Positions 44,887 through 53,739 of a stretch of DNA of 64,000 bases are shown here, piece after piece. The DNA lies in NCBI RefSeq assembly GCF_900104345.1, contig NZ_FNJN01000007.1, positions 62,001 through 126,000 on the forward strand, read 5' to 3'. The stretch is from Microbacterium testaceum StLB037 (GTDB lineage: Bacteria > Actinomycetota > Actinomycetes > Actinomycetales > Microbacteriaceae). Under the pieces are notes generated by a model, which was not told the origin of the DNA, did no database searches, and worked only from the letters and a program-made list of their open reading frames with translations. A program made the position numbers and the translations under genes. The first letter of the stretch is position 1. Each line of letters begins with the position of its first letter.

Positions 44887-45858
44887 ATGACGATGACCGC
44901 CCCCACGACGGAGGCCCTCGACGGCGAGGCGATGTTCGACGCCCTCATCGAGGCCGACGGACGCATCGAGCCGCGCGACTGGATGCCCGACGGCTACCGA
45001 CGCACGCTCATCCGCCAGATCTCGCAGCACGCGCACTCGGAGATCATCGGCATGCAGCCCGAGGGGGCGTGGATCACGCGCGCCCCGAGCCTCAAGCGCA
45101 AGTCGATCCTGCTCGCCAAGGTGCAGGACGAGGCCGGTCACGGGCTCTACCTGTACTCCGCCGCGCAGACCCTCGGCATCACGCGCGACGAGATGACGCA
45201 GCAACTGGTCGACGGCAAGGCGCGGTACTCGTCGATCTTCAACTACCCGACCCCGACGTGGGCCGACATGGGGGCGATCGGCTGGCTCGTCGACGGCGCC
45301 GCGATCTGCAACCAGGTGCCCCTGTGCCGCGCCTCGTACGGACCGTACGGACGCGCGATGGTGCGCGTCTGCAAGGAGGAGTCGTTCCACCAGCGCCAGG
45401 GATTCGAGATCCTGCTGACGCTCATGCAGGGCACCGACGAGCAGCGGCAGATGGCTCAGGATGCCGTGGACCGGTGGTACTGGCCGAGCCTCATGATGTT
45501 CGGACCCCCTGACGACGACTCGCCCAACTCGGCGCAGTCGATGGCGTGGAACATCAAGCGTTTCAGCAACGACGATCTGCGCCAGCGGTTCGTCTCGATG
45601 CTCGTGCCGCAGGCCGCGGTGTTGGGCGTGACCCTGCCCGACCCCGAGCTGCGTTTCAACGACGAGACCGGCCAGTACGACATGGGCGAGATCGACTGGA
45701 CCGAGTTCCACGAGGTGCTCGCCGGTCGAGGGCCGCTCAATCGCCAGCGTCTGCAGAACCGTCGCGCCGCGCACGAAGAGGGCGCCTGGGTGCGCGAGGC
45801 CGCGGCGGCCTATGCCGCGAAGAAGAGCGTCGCCCGTACCGAGACGGCGGCGGCCTGA
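44887..45858 (+). CDS. paaA: PaaA, catalytic subunit of phenylacetyl-CoA epoxidase
   Basis: A 323-residue ferritin-like di-iron oxygenase subunit making ring-1,2-epoxyphenylacetyl-CoA. Iron-ligand helices are seen in [17 protein letters not shown] and [14 protein letters not shown] (ExxH pairs). AAAAGGAG is 6 nt before the ATG. Leads paaABCDE-G; stop overlaps the paaB ATG. Confidence 0.97.
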   Translation: MTMTAPTTEALDGEAMFDALIEADGRIEPRDWMPDGYRRTLIRQISQHAHSEIIGMQPEGAWITRAPSLKRKSILLAKVQDEAGHGLYLYSAAQTLGITRDEMTQQLVDGKARYSSIFNYPTPTWADMGAIGWLVDGAAICNQVPLCRASYGPYGRAMVRVCKEESFHQRQGFEILLTLMQGTDEQRQMAQDAVDRWYWPSLMMFGPPDDDSPNSAQSMAWNIKRFSNDDLRQRFVSMLVPQAAVLGVTLPDPELRFNDETGQYDMGEIDWTEFHEVLAGRGPLNRQRLQNRRAAHEEGAWVREAAAAYAAKKSVARTETAAA

Positions 45859-46163
45859 TGGCCACCCCCGGCGGCAGCCCCGCCGAGACCTGGCCGCTGT
45901 GGGAGGTCTTCGTGCGCGCGAACCGCGGTCTGAGTCACGTGCACGTGGGCTCGCTCCACGCCCCCGATGCCGAGCTCGCGGTGCGCAACGCCCGCGACCT
46001 CTACACCCGTCGCGGCGAGGGAGTGTCGGTGTGGGTCGTGCCCTCGGATGCCGTGACGACGAGCGACCCGGGAGCCAAGGGCGCCTTCTTCGAGTCGCCC
46101 GCGGGAAAGAACTACCGGCACGCGGTGTACTACACCGCCTCCGAGGGGGTGCCGCACCTGTGA
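45858..46163 (+). CDS. paaB: PaaB epoxidase subunit
   Basis: A 101-residue PaaB. WPLWEVFVRANRGLSHVHVGS and NARDLYTRRGEGVSVWVV are the family signature; it bridges PaaAC pairs in the epoxidase. TGATG start overlap with paaA, GTGA overlap with paaC. Confidence 0.95.
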   Translation: MATPGGSPAETWPLWEVFVRANRGLSHVHVGSLHAPDAELAVRNARDLYTRRGEGVSVWVVPSDAVTTSDPGAKGAFFESPAGKNYRHAVYYTASEGVPHL

Positions 46164-47047
46164 GCACCTGGACCGACCACGGTGCAGCGCCGGCGGCTGA
46201 GCCCGTCGAAGCCCCTGATCCCCCGCACGGCGACGATCCGCACGGCGACGTCTCGCTCGACGCGCGCGAGCTGTCGGCCGAGCTCGCCGGGGGAGAGGAC
46301 CGCGCGACCGACCCCGACGTCGCCGCGTACGCCCTGCGCCTCGGCGACGACGCCCTGATCCTGTCGCAGAACCTCTGCGGCTGGATCGCCCGTGCCCCCG
46401 AGCTCGAAGAAGACGTCGCGCTCGGCAACATCGCCCTCGACCTGCTCGGCCACGCCCGCTCGCTCCTGCGCTACGCGGGGTCGTACGACGGCCGCAGCGA
46501 GGACGACCTCGCGTACTGGCGCGACGAGCCGGAGTTCCGCAGCGCCTGGCTGTTCGAGCTCCCGAACGGCGACTTCGCCCACACGATCGCCCGACAGCTC
46601 CTGGCATCCGCATATCTGCTCGAGCTGTACCGCGACCTCACGGCATCCGCCGACCCGGTGATCTCGGCGGTCGCGGCGAAGGCCGAGAAAGAGGTCGACT
46701 ACCACCGCGACCACGCCGTGCAGTGGACGCTGCGTCTCGCCGGCGGCACCGACGAGTCGCGCCGACGCTTCCTCGTCGCCCTCGACGACGTATGGCCCTA
46801 CCTCGACGAACTGTTCCGCGACGAGCCGCTGCACGAGCGGCTCGACGGAATCGCCGTGCGCCCATCGTCGCTGCGCGGTCGCGTCGACGACGTGCTCGCC
46901 GCCGTTCTGGCCGAAGAGGACGTTCCCGTGCCCTCGATCCCCGGCTCCTCCGCGGGGGGTCGCCGGGGTGCCCACCATCCCTCGTTCGGGCCGTTGCTCG
47001 CCGAGATGCAGGTGCTGGCCCGCCGGCATCCGGGGGCGACATGGTGA
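46160..47047 (+). CDS. paaC: PaaC epoxidase structural subunit
   Basis: A 295-residue inactive ferritin-like partner of PaaA. Core segments: AYALRLGDDALILSQNLCGW, GNIALDLLGHARSLL, EKEVDYHRDHAVQW. The first about 45 residues are a non-conserved Pro/Asp/His-rich extension holding the AEPVEA peptide shared with the PaaI tail. A linker rich in Gly/Ser near residue 265 is also loose. GTG start overlaps paaB. Confidence 0.94.
   Translation: MSTWTDHGAAPAAEPVEAPDPPHGDDPHGDVSLDARELSAELAGGEDRATDPDVAAYALRLGDDALILSQNLCGWIARAPELEEDVALGNIALDLLGHARSLLRYAGSYDGRSEDDLAYWRDEPEFRSAWLFELPNGDFAHTIARQLLASAYLLELYRDLTASADPVISAVAAKAEKEVDYHRDHAVQWTLRLAGGTDESRRRFLVALDDVWPYLDELFRDEPLHERLDGIAVRPSSLRGRVDDVLAAVLAEEDVPVPSIPGSSAGGRRGAHHPSFGPLLAEMQVLARRHPGATW
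46195..46213 (+). repeat. 19-bp dispersed repeat, copy in paaC
   Basis: GGCTGAGCCCGTCGAAGCC, identical to the paaI copy 3.6 kb upstream, same reading frame. Confidence 0.85.
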
Positions 47048-47526
47048 CCGCGACACTCGCGCACGCGCGCGAGGTCGTCGCGGCCGTCGTCGACCCCGAG
47101 GTGCCCGTGCTCACGATCGACGACCTCGGGGTGCTCCGCGACGTGCGCCTCGACGGCGACACCGTGACCGTCACGATCACCCCGACCTACTCGGGCTGCC
47201 CCGCGGTCGACGCGATCCGCGACGACATCGTGCTCGCGCTGACCTCGGCCGGCTTCGACAACGCGGTGGTCAAGACGACGCTGACCCCCGCGTGGACGAC
47301 CGACTGGATGAGCGACGACGGCAAGCGCAAGCTCACCGAGTACGGCATCGCCCCGCCGACCGGCCGCGCGCCCGCGGGACCCATCCGCGTGAAGCTCAGC
47401 GTCGCGTGCCCCCGCTGCGGATCCCTCGACACCCGCGAGGTCTCGCGCTTCGGCTCCACCTCGTGCAAGTCGCACTGGGAGTGCCGCGCGTGCCTCGAAC
47501 CCTTCGACCACTTCAAGGCCCTCTGA
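47041..47526 (+). CDS. paaD: PaaD, epoxidase Fe-S maturation factor
   Basis: A 161-residue PaaD (MIP18/DUF59 family), needed for assembly of the epoxidase. The DUF59 part has DPEVPVLTIDDLGVLRDV and TPTYSGCPAVDAIR with the conserved Cys; the C-terminus is a zinc ribbon CPRCGS...CKSHWECRAC. ATG 47041 overlaps paaC by 7 nt; GTG 47044 would give the usual 4-nt overlap. Confidence 0.94.
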   Translation: MVTATLAHAREVVAAVVDPEVPVLTIDDLGVLRDVRLDGDTVTVTITPTYSGCPAVDAIRDDIVLALTSAGFDNAVVKTTLTPAWTTDWMSDDGKRKLTEYGIAPPTGRAPAGPIRVKLSVACPRCGSLDTREVSRFGSTSCKSHWECRACLEPFDHFKAL

Positions 47527-48662
47527 TGACGATGACGGATGCCGTGAACCCGGTCGCCACACCGGGAACCCCGCGCGCCCGCGCCCGCTTCCACACCCTC
47601 CGCGTCGCCGACGTGCGCCCGCTCACCCCGACCGCGATCGAGGTGACCTTCGCGGTCCCCGACGACCTCGCGGACGCGTTCGACTACGCGCCCGGGCAGT
47701 ACGTCGCGCTGCGCGCCCGTATCGACGGCGAGGAGCTGCGCCGCTCGTACTCGATCTGCCGGCCGCCGGCGCCCGGCTCGGTCAGCGTCGGCATCAAGCG
47801 CGACCCCGACGGGCGCTTCTCGACCTGGGCGCACGAGGGCCTGCGTCCCGGCGACGAGGTCGACGTGATGAGCCCCCAGGGAACCTTCGTCTCGAAGGCC
47901 TCGACGGCCACGGGCCATGTCGTCGCGATCGCCGCGGGCTCGGGCATCACCCCGATCATGGCGCTCGCCGCCGACGTGCTCGAGCGCTCCGTCGACAGCC
48001 GGATGACCATCGTGTACGCCAACCGGTCGTCGACCGACGTGATGTTCGTCGACGAGCTCGCCGACCTGAAGGACCGGTATCCGTCGCGCCTGACGCTCCA
48101 TCACGTGCTGTCGCGCGAGCAGCGCGCTGCGCCCGTGTTCTCGGGGCGCATCGACGACGAGCGGCTGCGGCTGATCCTCTCGCGGCTCATCGATCCGGCA
48201 TCCGTCGACGAGTGGTTCCTGTGCGGTCCGTTCGCCCTCGTCGAGCTGTGCCGCGAGGTGCTCGCCGAGGTCGGCGTACCGCGCGAGCGCGTGCGGTTCG
48301 AGCTGTTCACCGCGGGAGACGGCGACGCCCCCGCGCAGGCCGGGGGAGCGCGCCCGGTGCGCCTGCGCCAGGACGAACCCGTGCGCCGCATCGACTTCAC
48401 CCTCGACGGACAGTCGGCGTCGGTCGACAGCCCGGTCGCGGCGAACGAGACGATTCTCGCGGCCGCGCTCCGCGTGCGCCCCGATGTGCCGTTCGCGTGC
48501 GCGGGTGGGGTGTGCGGAACCTGCCGCGCCCGCGTGATCGAGGGCGCCGTGACGATGACCGAGAACTACGCCCTCGAGCCCGACGAGATCGAGCGCGGAT
48601 ACGTCCTCACCTGTCAGTCGCACCCGAGCACCGACGCCGTCCGCGTCGACTACGACGGGTGA
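47526..48662 (+). CDS. paaE: PaaE reductase subunit
   Basis: A 378-residue reductase feeding electrons from NADPH to PaaA. FAD domain (RRSYSICRPP), NAD(P) domain (AAGSGITPIMALA), then a plant-type [2Fe-2S] ferredoxin domain with ligands in CAGGVCGTCRARV and LTCQSHP. TGATG overlap with paaD. Confidence 0.96.
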   Translation: MTMTDAVNPVATPGTPRARARFHTLRVADVRPLTPTAIEVTFAVPDDLADAFDYAPGQYVALRARIDGEELRRSYSICRPPAPGSVSVGIKRDPDGRFSTWAHEGLRPGDEVDVMSPQGTFVSKASTATGHVVAIAAGSGITPIMALAADVLERSVDSRMTIVYANRSSTDVMFVDELADLKDRYPSRLTLHHVLSREQRAAPVFSGRIDDERLRLILSRLIDPASVDEWFLCGPFALVELCREVLAEVGVPRERVRFELFTAGDGDAPAQAGGARPVRLRQDEPVRRIDFTLDGQSASVDSPVAANETILAAALRVRPDVPFACAGGVCGTCRARVIEGAVTMTENYALEPDEIERGYVLTCQSHPSTDAVRVDYDG

Positions 48663-48667
48663 GCGCG

Positions 48668-49438
48668 ATGATCGACTACCGCTTCGACGAGAGCGTCGCC
48701 GAGATCGTGCTGAACGCGCCCTCCCGCCGCAACGCCCTCGGCCTCAACGACCTGCACGAGCTCGCCGCCGCGTACGACCGCGCCGAGGCCGACGGCGCCC
48801 GCGCCGTGCTGCTGCGCGGAGAGGGGCCCTCGTTCTGCGCCGGCCGCGACATCTCGGGCGTCGATCCCGCGACCGACGACGTCGGCGGCTACCTCGATGA
48901 CATGCTGACCCCGCTGCTGCGCCGCATGGCGATGTTCCCCGCACCCACGTTCGGCGTCGCGCACGGCGCCTGCCTCGGCGTGGGACTCGGTCTGCTGATC
49001 GCCACCGACGTCGTCTACGTCGCCGACACCGCGAAGATCGGCTCACCCTTCGGCGCCCTCGGAGCGACCCTCGATTCCGGCGGTCACGCGCTGTTCGTCG
49101 AGCGCCTCGGCGCTCACGCCACGCTCGACCTCATCTACACGGGGCGGCTGATGTCGGGTGCCGAGGCCGTTCGTGCCGGACTCTTCTCGCGCGCTTTCCC
49201 GGCGGATGAGCTTCCGGATGCCGCGTCCTCGGCGGCCCTCTCGGCCGCGGCCGGTCCGACGCAGGCCTTCGGCGTGAGCAAGCGCATCGTGAGCGCGATC
49301 CGCGACGAGCGCCTGGGCCTGTGGGACGCGATGGCGCTCGAGAACCGCGCCCAGGCGGCCCTGGCCGCCACGGACGACTACCGCGAGGGGTTCGCCGCCT
49401 TCCAGGCCAAGCGCCGTCCGGAGTTCACGGGGCGGTGA
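48668..49438 (+). CDS. paaG: Enoyl-CoA isomerase PaaG
   Basis: A 256-residue crotonase that should isomerise the epoxide to oxepin-CoA. SFCAGRDISGVD and GACLGVGLGLLIATDVV form the oxyanion hole; where hydratases have catalytic Glu this protein has SPFGALGATLDSGG, with an Asp in the position used by PaaG isomerases. GTG 48659 (GTGA overlap with paaE) is an alternative start adding three residues. Last gene of the unit. Confidence 0.85.
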   Translation: MIDYRFDESVAEIVLNAPSRRNALGLNDLHELAAAYDRAEADGARAVLLRGEGPSFCAGRDISGVDPATDDVGGYLDDMLTPLLRRMAMFPAPTFGVAHGACLGVGLGLLIATDVVYVADTAKIGSPFGALGATLDSGGHALFVERLGAHATLDLIYTGRLMSGAEAVRAGLFSRAFPADELPDAASSAALSAAAGPTQAFGVSKRIVSAIRDERLGLWDAMALENRAQAALAATDDYREGFAAFQAKRRPEFTGR

Positions 49439-49475
49439 ACCGCGGCCGCGGGGCAGACCCTGCTTGAATCGGGAG

Positions 49476-50222
49476 ATGCCGCGCATCGACGATGATGACG
49501 AATTGTCCGCCCTCCGCCGCCGGGCGTACGCGCCGGGCGGCGACATCGCCGACGATCCCGAGGCCCTCGGGCGCTTGATCGAGCTCGAGAGCCGCGACGG
49601 CTCCTCCTCGACCTCCGCTTCCGGGTCGGCGCCGCCGGATGTGGAGGGGGCGCCGATCGAGGACAGCGCGGATGAGGGGCCGGACCCGGTACCCGACCCG
49701 CCGCGACGGAGGTTCCGGATGCCGCGCCTGCGGCGTTCCACGACGATCCTGCTGACCGCGGCGGCCCTGGTCGTCGTCTGCGCGGGGACCGCGCTCGTCC
49801 TCGTGCAGCGCGTGCAGACCGACCCTCTGCAGGTGGGCGCGACCCAGGTCGCCCGACTCGCGCCGGATCCGGGCTTCCGCCCGCCGAGCTCGTTCACGCG
49901 GGGAGTGTCGAGCGGCGTCACGTCGTACGCGGAGTTCGAGGGCTTCCGCGTCGCCGTGTACGCCTCGTTCGACGCCGGGGAAGGAGGGTCGAAGTGCATG
50001 ACCGTCTGGCAACCCGCGCTGCTGCAGGAGCTGGGTGACGGCACGTCCTATGACGGCCAGTACCTCATGCCCTCCTGTGGGGCCGGGCTGTTCCCGCCCA
50101 CCGCGACGATGCTCCTGAGCGACGGCACCCCCGAATTGCGCAACGGCGACCTGCCCGCCGGCACCGCCCTGCAGTTCGTCTACGACGCCGCGAACGACGA
50201 GGTCGTGGTCTTCGAGGGCTGA
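49476..50222 (+). CDS. Hypothetical membrane-anchored protein
   Basis: A 248-residue protein: an acidic cytosolic N-terminus (PRIDDDDELSALRRRAYAPGG), one membrane helix (TILLTAAALVVVCAGTALVLV, about residues 92-112) and an extracytoplasmic domain with two Cys (SKCMTVW, PSCGAG) that could pair. No family recognised. ATG 49476 follows CGGGAG. Confidence 0.7.
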   Translation: MPRIDDDDELSALRRRAYAPGGDIADDPEALGRLIELESRDGSSSTSASGSAPPDVEGAPIEDSADEGPDPVPDPPRRRFRMPRLRRSTTILLTAAALVVVCAGTALVLVQRVQTDPLQVGATQVARLAPDPGFRPPSSFTRGVSSGVTSYAEFEGFRVAVYASFDAGEGGSKCMTVWQPALLQELGDGTSYDGQYLMPSCGAGLFPPTATMLLSDGTPELRNGDLPAGTALQFVYDAANDEVVVFEG

Positions 50223-50267
50223 GGTCTCGGCATCCGCCCCGCCCATGCGCCACCCCCGCCGCACGCG

Positions 50268-50298
50268 ACGATGCCCCGGCACGCGGCCGGGGCATCGT
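50268..50298. terminator. Hairpin between convergent genes
   Basis: 13-bp stem (50268-50280 with 50286-50298), 5-nt loop ACGCG. Confidence 0.75.
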
Positions 50299-50315
50299 TC
50301 GACAGCGTCAGCGCG

Positions 50316-50603
50316 TCACGCGGCGCTGGTCACCGCGAACTGCACCGAGCCCTGTTCGGGGTCGATCTGCGCGTCGAGCACGCGGTCGTCGAGGACGGCG
50401 GCGGCGTCGCTGTCGAGGAAGACACGCGCTCCGGCGTTCTCCACGACGGCGTCGTCGGGCTGTGGGCCATCCACGACCGAGAGCGCGAACTGCGACTCGG
50501 GGGATCCCGCGCCTTCGATGCGGACGCCGCCCTGGGCGGCGTCCGGGAACTGGGCGGTGATGGTCTTCACGGCGGTCGTGGCCTCTTCGGTGAGCGTCAG
50601 CAT
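50316..50603 (-). CDS. HesB/IscA-like protein without cysteines
   Basis: A 95-residue protein with the start and beta-rich fold of A-type Fe-S carriers (MLTLTEEATTAVK, GGVRIEGAGSP, ARVFLDSDAAAVLDD). The three conserved Cys, including the C-terminal CGC, are missing; there is no Cys at all. It cannot carry a cluster by the known mechanism. AGAAGGAGAG precedes the ATG. Confidence 0.72.
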   Translation of the reverse strand: MLTLTEEATTAVKTITAQFPDAAQGGVRIEGAGSPESQFALSVVDGPQPDDAVVENAGARVFLDSDAAAVLDDRVLDAQIDPEQGSVQFAVTSAA

Positions 50604-50718
50604 GGTGACTCTCCTTCTCTGATCGACGACAGGAGTCAGCCACGATGCCGAGAATCCGAGCCGCGCTCAAGCTCAGGCCGTCATTGCCAGGGTTTTCCCA
50701 CCGGCCTCTCGACCGGAC

Positions 50719-51570
50719 TCAGGGCAGCAGGCCGGCGCGCCGCGCCCGCGTCACCGCCGCGTGACGCGTGGAGGCGTCGAGCTTCGACATCGCCGAGGCG
50801 AGATACGACTTGACCGTGGTCTCGCGCAGGTGCAGCGATGCCGCGATCTCGCCGTTCGTCGACCCCACCGCGGCGCAGGCGAGCACGTCGATCTCGCGAC
50901 GGGACAGGTGCACCTCGGAATCGGATGCCGTGTCGCCGGCGTCTCCGGTGAGGGCGGCGAGACGCGCTTCGACGTCTTCGAGGCGACGGCGCACCGCGTC
51001 GTCGGACACCCTCGCCGCGATGCTGCGCAGCTGGGCGTAGCTCTCTCGGATCTCCTCGCGCGCTCCGGCGCCGAGTCCGTTCTCGGGGCCGGGGGCCGAG
51101 GCCAGTCGCCGCTCGACTTCGGCGCGCACGCGGAGCTCGGTGCCGAGCTCGCCGGCGACGTCGAAGGCGGGGCGCGCCTCGATGTCTCCGACCGGGGCCT
51201 GCGCCCACGATCCGCAGTACAGGATTCCGCGAGCCGCTCCGCTGACGAGGACGGGGACGGCGAACAGCGTGGCGATCCCCTCGCCGAGGATGGCGCGGTC
51301 GTAGTCGTGGGTGATCGAGCGAGACGTGCGGTAGTCCAGCGTCATGCGCGGGCGCCGCTCCACGAGGGCGCGGCCGCCGAGGCCCCGCGACGCGTGGACG
51401 ACGAGGCCCTCGATGCTGCGCGTGCGGGCGCCGACGATCGTGCTGACGTGGACGGCGCCGTCGTGCTCCAACCCGCCGAAGGCGACGGGGAAGTGCGTAC
51501 GGCGCGCGAGCTCGGCGACCGCGTGCGACACGAGGGTCGCATCGTCTCGAAGTGTGGAGGGTGCACTCAC
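50719..51570 (-). CDS. GAF-LuxR transcriptional regulator
   Basis: A 283-residue regulator: GAF-like sensor (residues 10-140, with VHASRGLGGRALVERRPR), a coiled linker and a LuxR HTH (LSRREIDVLACAAVGSTNGE, then IAASLHLRETTVKSYLASAM). The ligand is unknown. It is divergent from the yjcH-actP acetate permease genes, so it may control them or respond to CoA metabolism (inference). Confidence 0.85.
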   Translation of the reverse strand: MSAPSTLRDDATLVSHAVAELARRTHFPVAFGGLEHDGAVHVSTIVGARTRSIEGLVVHASRGLGGRALVERRPRMTLDYRTSRSITHDYDRAILGEGIATLFAVPVLVSGAARGILYCGSWAQAPVGDIEARPAFDVAGELGTELRVRAEVERRLASAPGPENGLGAGAREEIRESYAQLRSIAARVSDDAVRRRLEDVEARLAALTGDAGDTASDSEVHLSRREIDVLACAAVGSTNGEIAASLHLRETTVKSYLASAMSKLDASTRHAAVTRARRAGLLP

Positions 51571-51710
51571 GCACTACCTACTTCCGGGGGTGACGGCTTC
51601 GTCGCCGCGTTTCGTAGCGTCGACCCTATCACCGGGGAAGCAGCGGCCGACCCGGACTTTTCCGCCGTTCGACGCAGCGTTGCGTCGCACTCATGAGGCA
51701 AGGAGGCCAC

Positions 51711-52064
51711 ATGACGGACCGTCGCATCGACGAAGCCCACAAGGGCGGCGTCGACTACATCGCGGTCGAGGAGTCCGCCCCGTTCCGGGAGTTGAAGAAG
51801 CGGCAACGCAGCTTCGTCTTCCCCCTCGCGGTGGCGTTCCTCGTCTGGTACTTCGTCTACGTTCTGCTGTCGTCGTTCGCGCCGGAGTTCATGGCGCAGC
51901 CGGTCTCGGGAGCCATCACGGTGGGGCTCGTGCTGGGGCTCGGCCAGTTCGTCACCACGTTCGCCATCACCATGGGCTACGTCGCGTATGCCAACCGCCG
52001 CCTCGACCCGGGGGCCGAGGCGTTGCGGGTCGAACTCGAGCGAGCTGACGGGGGCCGCGCATGA
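51711..52064 (+). CDS. yjcH: DUF485 (YjcH) membrane protein
   Basis: A 117-residue DUF485 protein with two membrane helices (FVFPLAVAFLVWYFVYVLL and TVGLVLGLGQFVTTFAITM), a constant partner of ActP. AAGGAGG is upstream; its stop overlaps the actP ATG by 4 nt. Confidence 0.9.
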   Translation: MTDRRIDEAHKGGVDYIAVEESAPFRELKKRQRSFVFPLAVAFLVWYFVYVLLSSFAPEFMAQPVSGAITVGLVLGLGQFVTTFAITMGYVAYANRRLDPGAEALRVELERADGGRA

Positions 52065-53677
52065 ACGACGTCTTCGCCAGCATCGAGGCGGCCGTGCAGA
52101 CGGTCGAGAACAACCCGGTGCTCAACATCTCGATCTTCGGGGCGTTCGTCGCCGTGACCCTGTTCATCGTCATCCGGGCCAGCCGCAACAGCAAGACCGC
52201 GGCCGACTACTACGCCGCGGGTCGCTCGTTCACCGGGCCGCAGAACGGGTTCGCGATCGCCGGCGACTACCTGTCGGCCGCGTCGTTCCTCGGCATCGTC
52301 GGCGCCATCGCCATCAACGGCTACGACGGCTTCCTCTATTCGATCGGCTTCCTCGTCGCGTGGCTCGTCGCGCTGCTCCTCGTCGCCGAGCTGATGCGCA
52401 ACACCGGCAAGTTCACGATGGCCGACGTGCTGTCGTTCCGTCTGAAGGAACGGCCGGTGCGCATGGCCGCGGCCATCACCACGCTGGCCGTCTGCTTCTT
52501 CTACCTCCTCGCGCAGATGGCCGGAGCCGGTGGCCTTGTGTCGCTGCTGCTGGGCATCACCGAGCGCGTCGGGCAGTCGATCGTCGTCGCGGTGGTCGGC
52601 ATCCTGATGATCGTGTACGTCCTCATCGGCGGCATGAAGGGCACCACCTGGGTGCAGATCGTCAAGGCGTTCCTGCTGATCGGCGGCGCGATCGTCATGA
52701 CGGTCTGGGTGCTGGCGATCAACGGCTTCAACCTCAACACGCTCCTCGAGAGCGCGGTGGCGGCCTCTCCCAAGGGTGATGCCGTCCTTGCGCCGGGCCT
52801 GCAGTACGGCAAGAACCCCTGGGACTTCATCTCGCTCGCGCTGGCCCTGGTGCTCGGCACCGCGGGTCTGCCGCACGTGCTGATGCGCTTCTACACCGTG
52901 CCCACCGCGAAAGAGGCGCGTCGCTCGGTGGTGTGGGCCATCTGGCTGATCGGTCTGTTCTACATCCTCACCCTCGTCCTGGGCTACGGCGCCGGTGCGA
53001 TGGTCGGATCCGAGACGATCCTCGCCGCGCCCGGGGGAGTGAACGCGGCGGCGCCGCTGCTCGCCCTGGCTCTCGGCGGGCCGCTCCTGCTTGGGTTCAT
53101 CTCGGCGGTGGCGTTCGCGACGATCCTGGCGGTGGTGGCCGGCCTCACGATCACGGCGGCCGCGTCGTTCGCGCACGACATCTACGCGAACGTCGTGAAG
53201 AAGGGCGACGTCCCGCCTGACGGCGAGGTCAAGGTCGCGCGGCGCACGGTCATCGTGATCGGCGTGCTCGCGATCCTCGGCGGCATCGGCGTGCAGGGGC
53301 AGAACGTCGCGTTCCTCGTGGCGCTGGCCTTCGCGGTCGCGGCGTCGGCGAACCTGCCGACGATCCTCTTCTCGCTTTTCTGGCGCCGCTTCACCACTCG
53401 CGGTGCCGTCTGGAGCATGTACGGCGGTCTGGGATCGGCCCTGGTGCTGATCTTCCTCTCGCCGGTGTTCTGGGGGACCGCGACGAGCGTGTTCGCCAAC
53501 ACGGGTGTGGCGATCTGGCCGCTGAACAACCCCGGCATCGTGTCGATTCCGCTCGGGTTCTTCCTCGGGTGGCTCGGGTCCGTCACGTCGCGGACGCCGG
53601 AGGATCCGCGCAAGGCCGCTGAGATGGACGTCCGCTCCCTCACCGGTTACGGCGCCGAGAAGGCCTCGAATCACTGA
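52061..53677 (+). CDS. actP: Cation/acetate symporter ActP
   Basis: A 538-residue sodium:solute symporter with about 13 helices; ADYYAAGRSFTGPQNGFAIAGDYLSAASFLG is the family start (key part GDYLSAASFLG), with GTAGLPHVLMRFYTVP in the middle. Takes up acetate and other short carboxylates. Couples with yjcH; followed by a terminator. Confidence 0.92.
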   Translation: MNDVFASIEAAVQTVENNPVLNISIFGAFVAVTLFIVIRASRNSKTAADYYAAGRSFTGPQNGFAIAGDYLSAASFLGIVGAIAINGYDGFLYSIGFLVAWLVALLLVAELMRNTGKFTMADVLSFRLKERPVRMAAAITTLAVCFFYLLAQMAGAGGLVSLLLGITERVGQSIVVAVVGILMIVYVLIGGMKGTTWVQIVKAFLLIGGAIVMTVWVLAINGFNLNTLLESAVAASPKGDAVLAPGLQYGKNPWDFISLALALVLGTAGLPHVLMRFYTVPTAKEARRSVVWAIWLIGLFYILTLVLGYGAGAMVGSETILAAPGGVNAAAPLLALALGGPLLLGFISAVAFATILAVVAGLTITAAASFAHDIYANVVKKGDVPPDGEVKVARRTVIVIGVLAILGGIGVQGQNVAFLVALAFAVAASANLPTILFSLFWRRFTTRGAVWSMYGGLGSALVLIFLSPVFWGTATSVFANTGVAIWPLNNPGIVSIPLGFFLGWLGSVTSRTPEDPRKAAEMDVRSLTGYGAEKASNH

Positions 53678-53683
53678 CTGATA

Positions 53684-53716
53684 GATGCCCGGTCCCGCAT
53701 CGCGAGGCCGGGCATC
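53684..53716. terminator. Hairpin between convergent genes
   Basis: 9-bp stem GATGCCCGG (53684-53692) with CCGGGCATC (53708-53716). Confidence 0.7.
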
Positions 53717-53739
53717 GTCGCGCGCGGCGCCCGGGGCGT

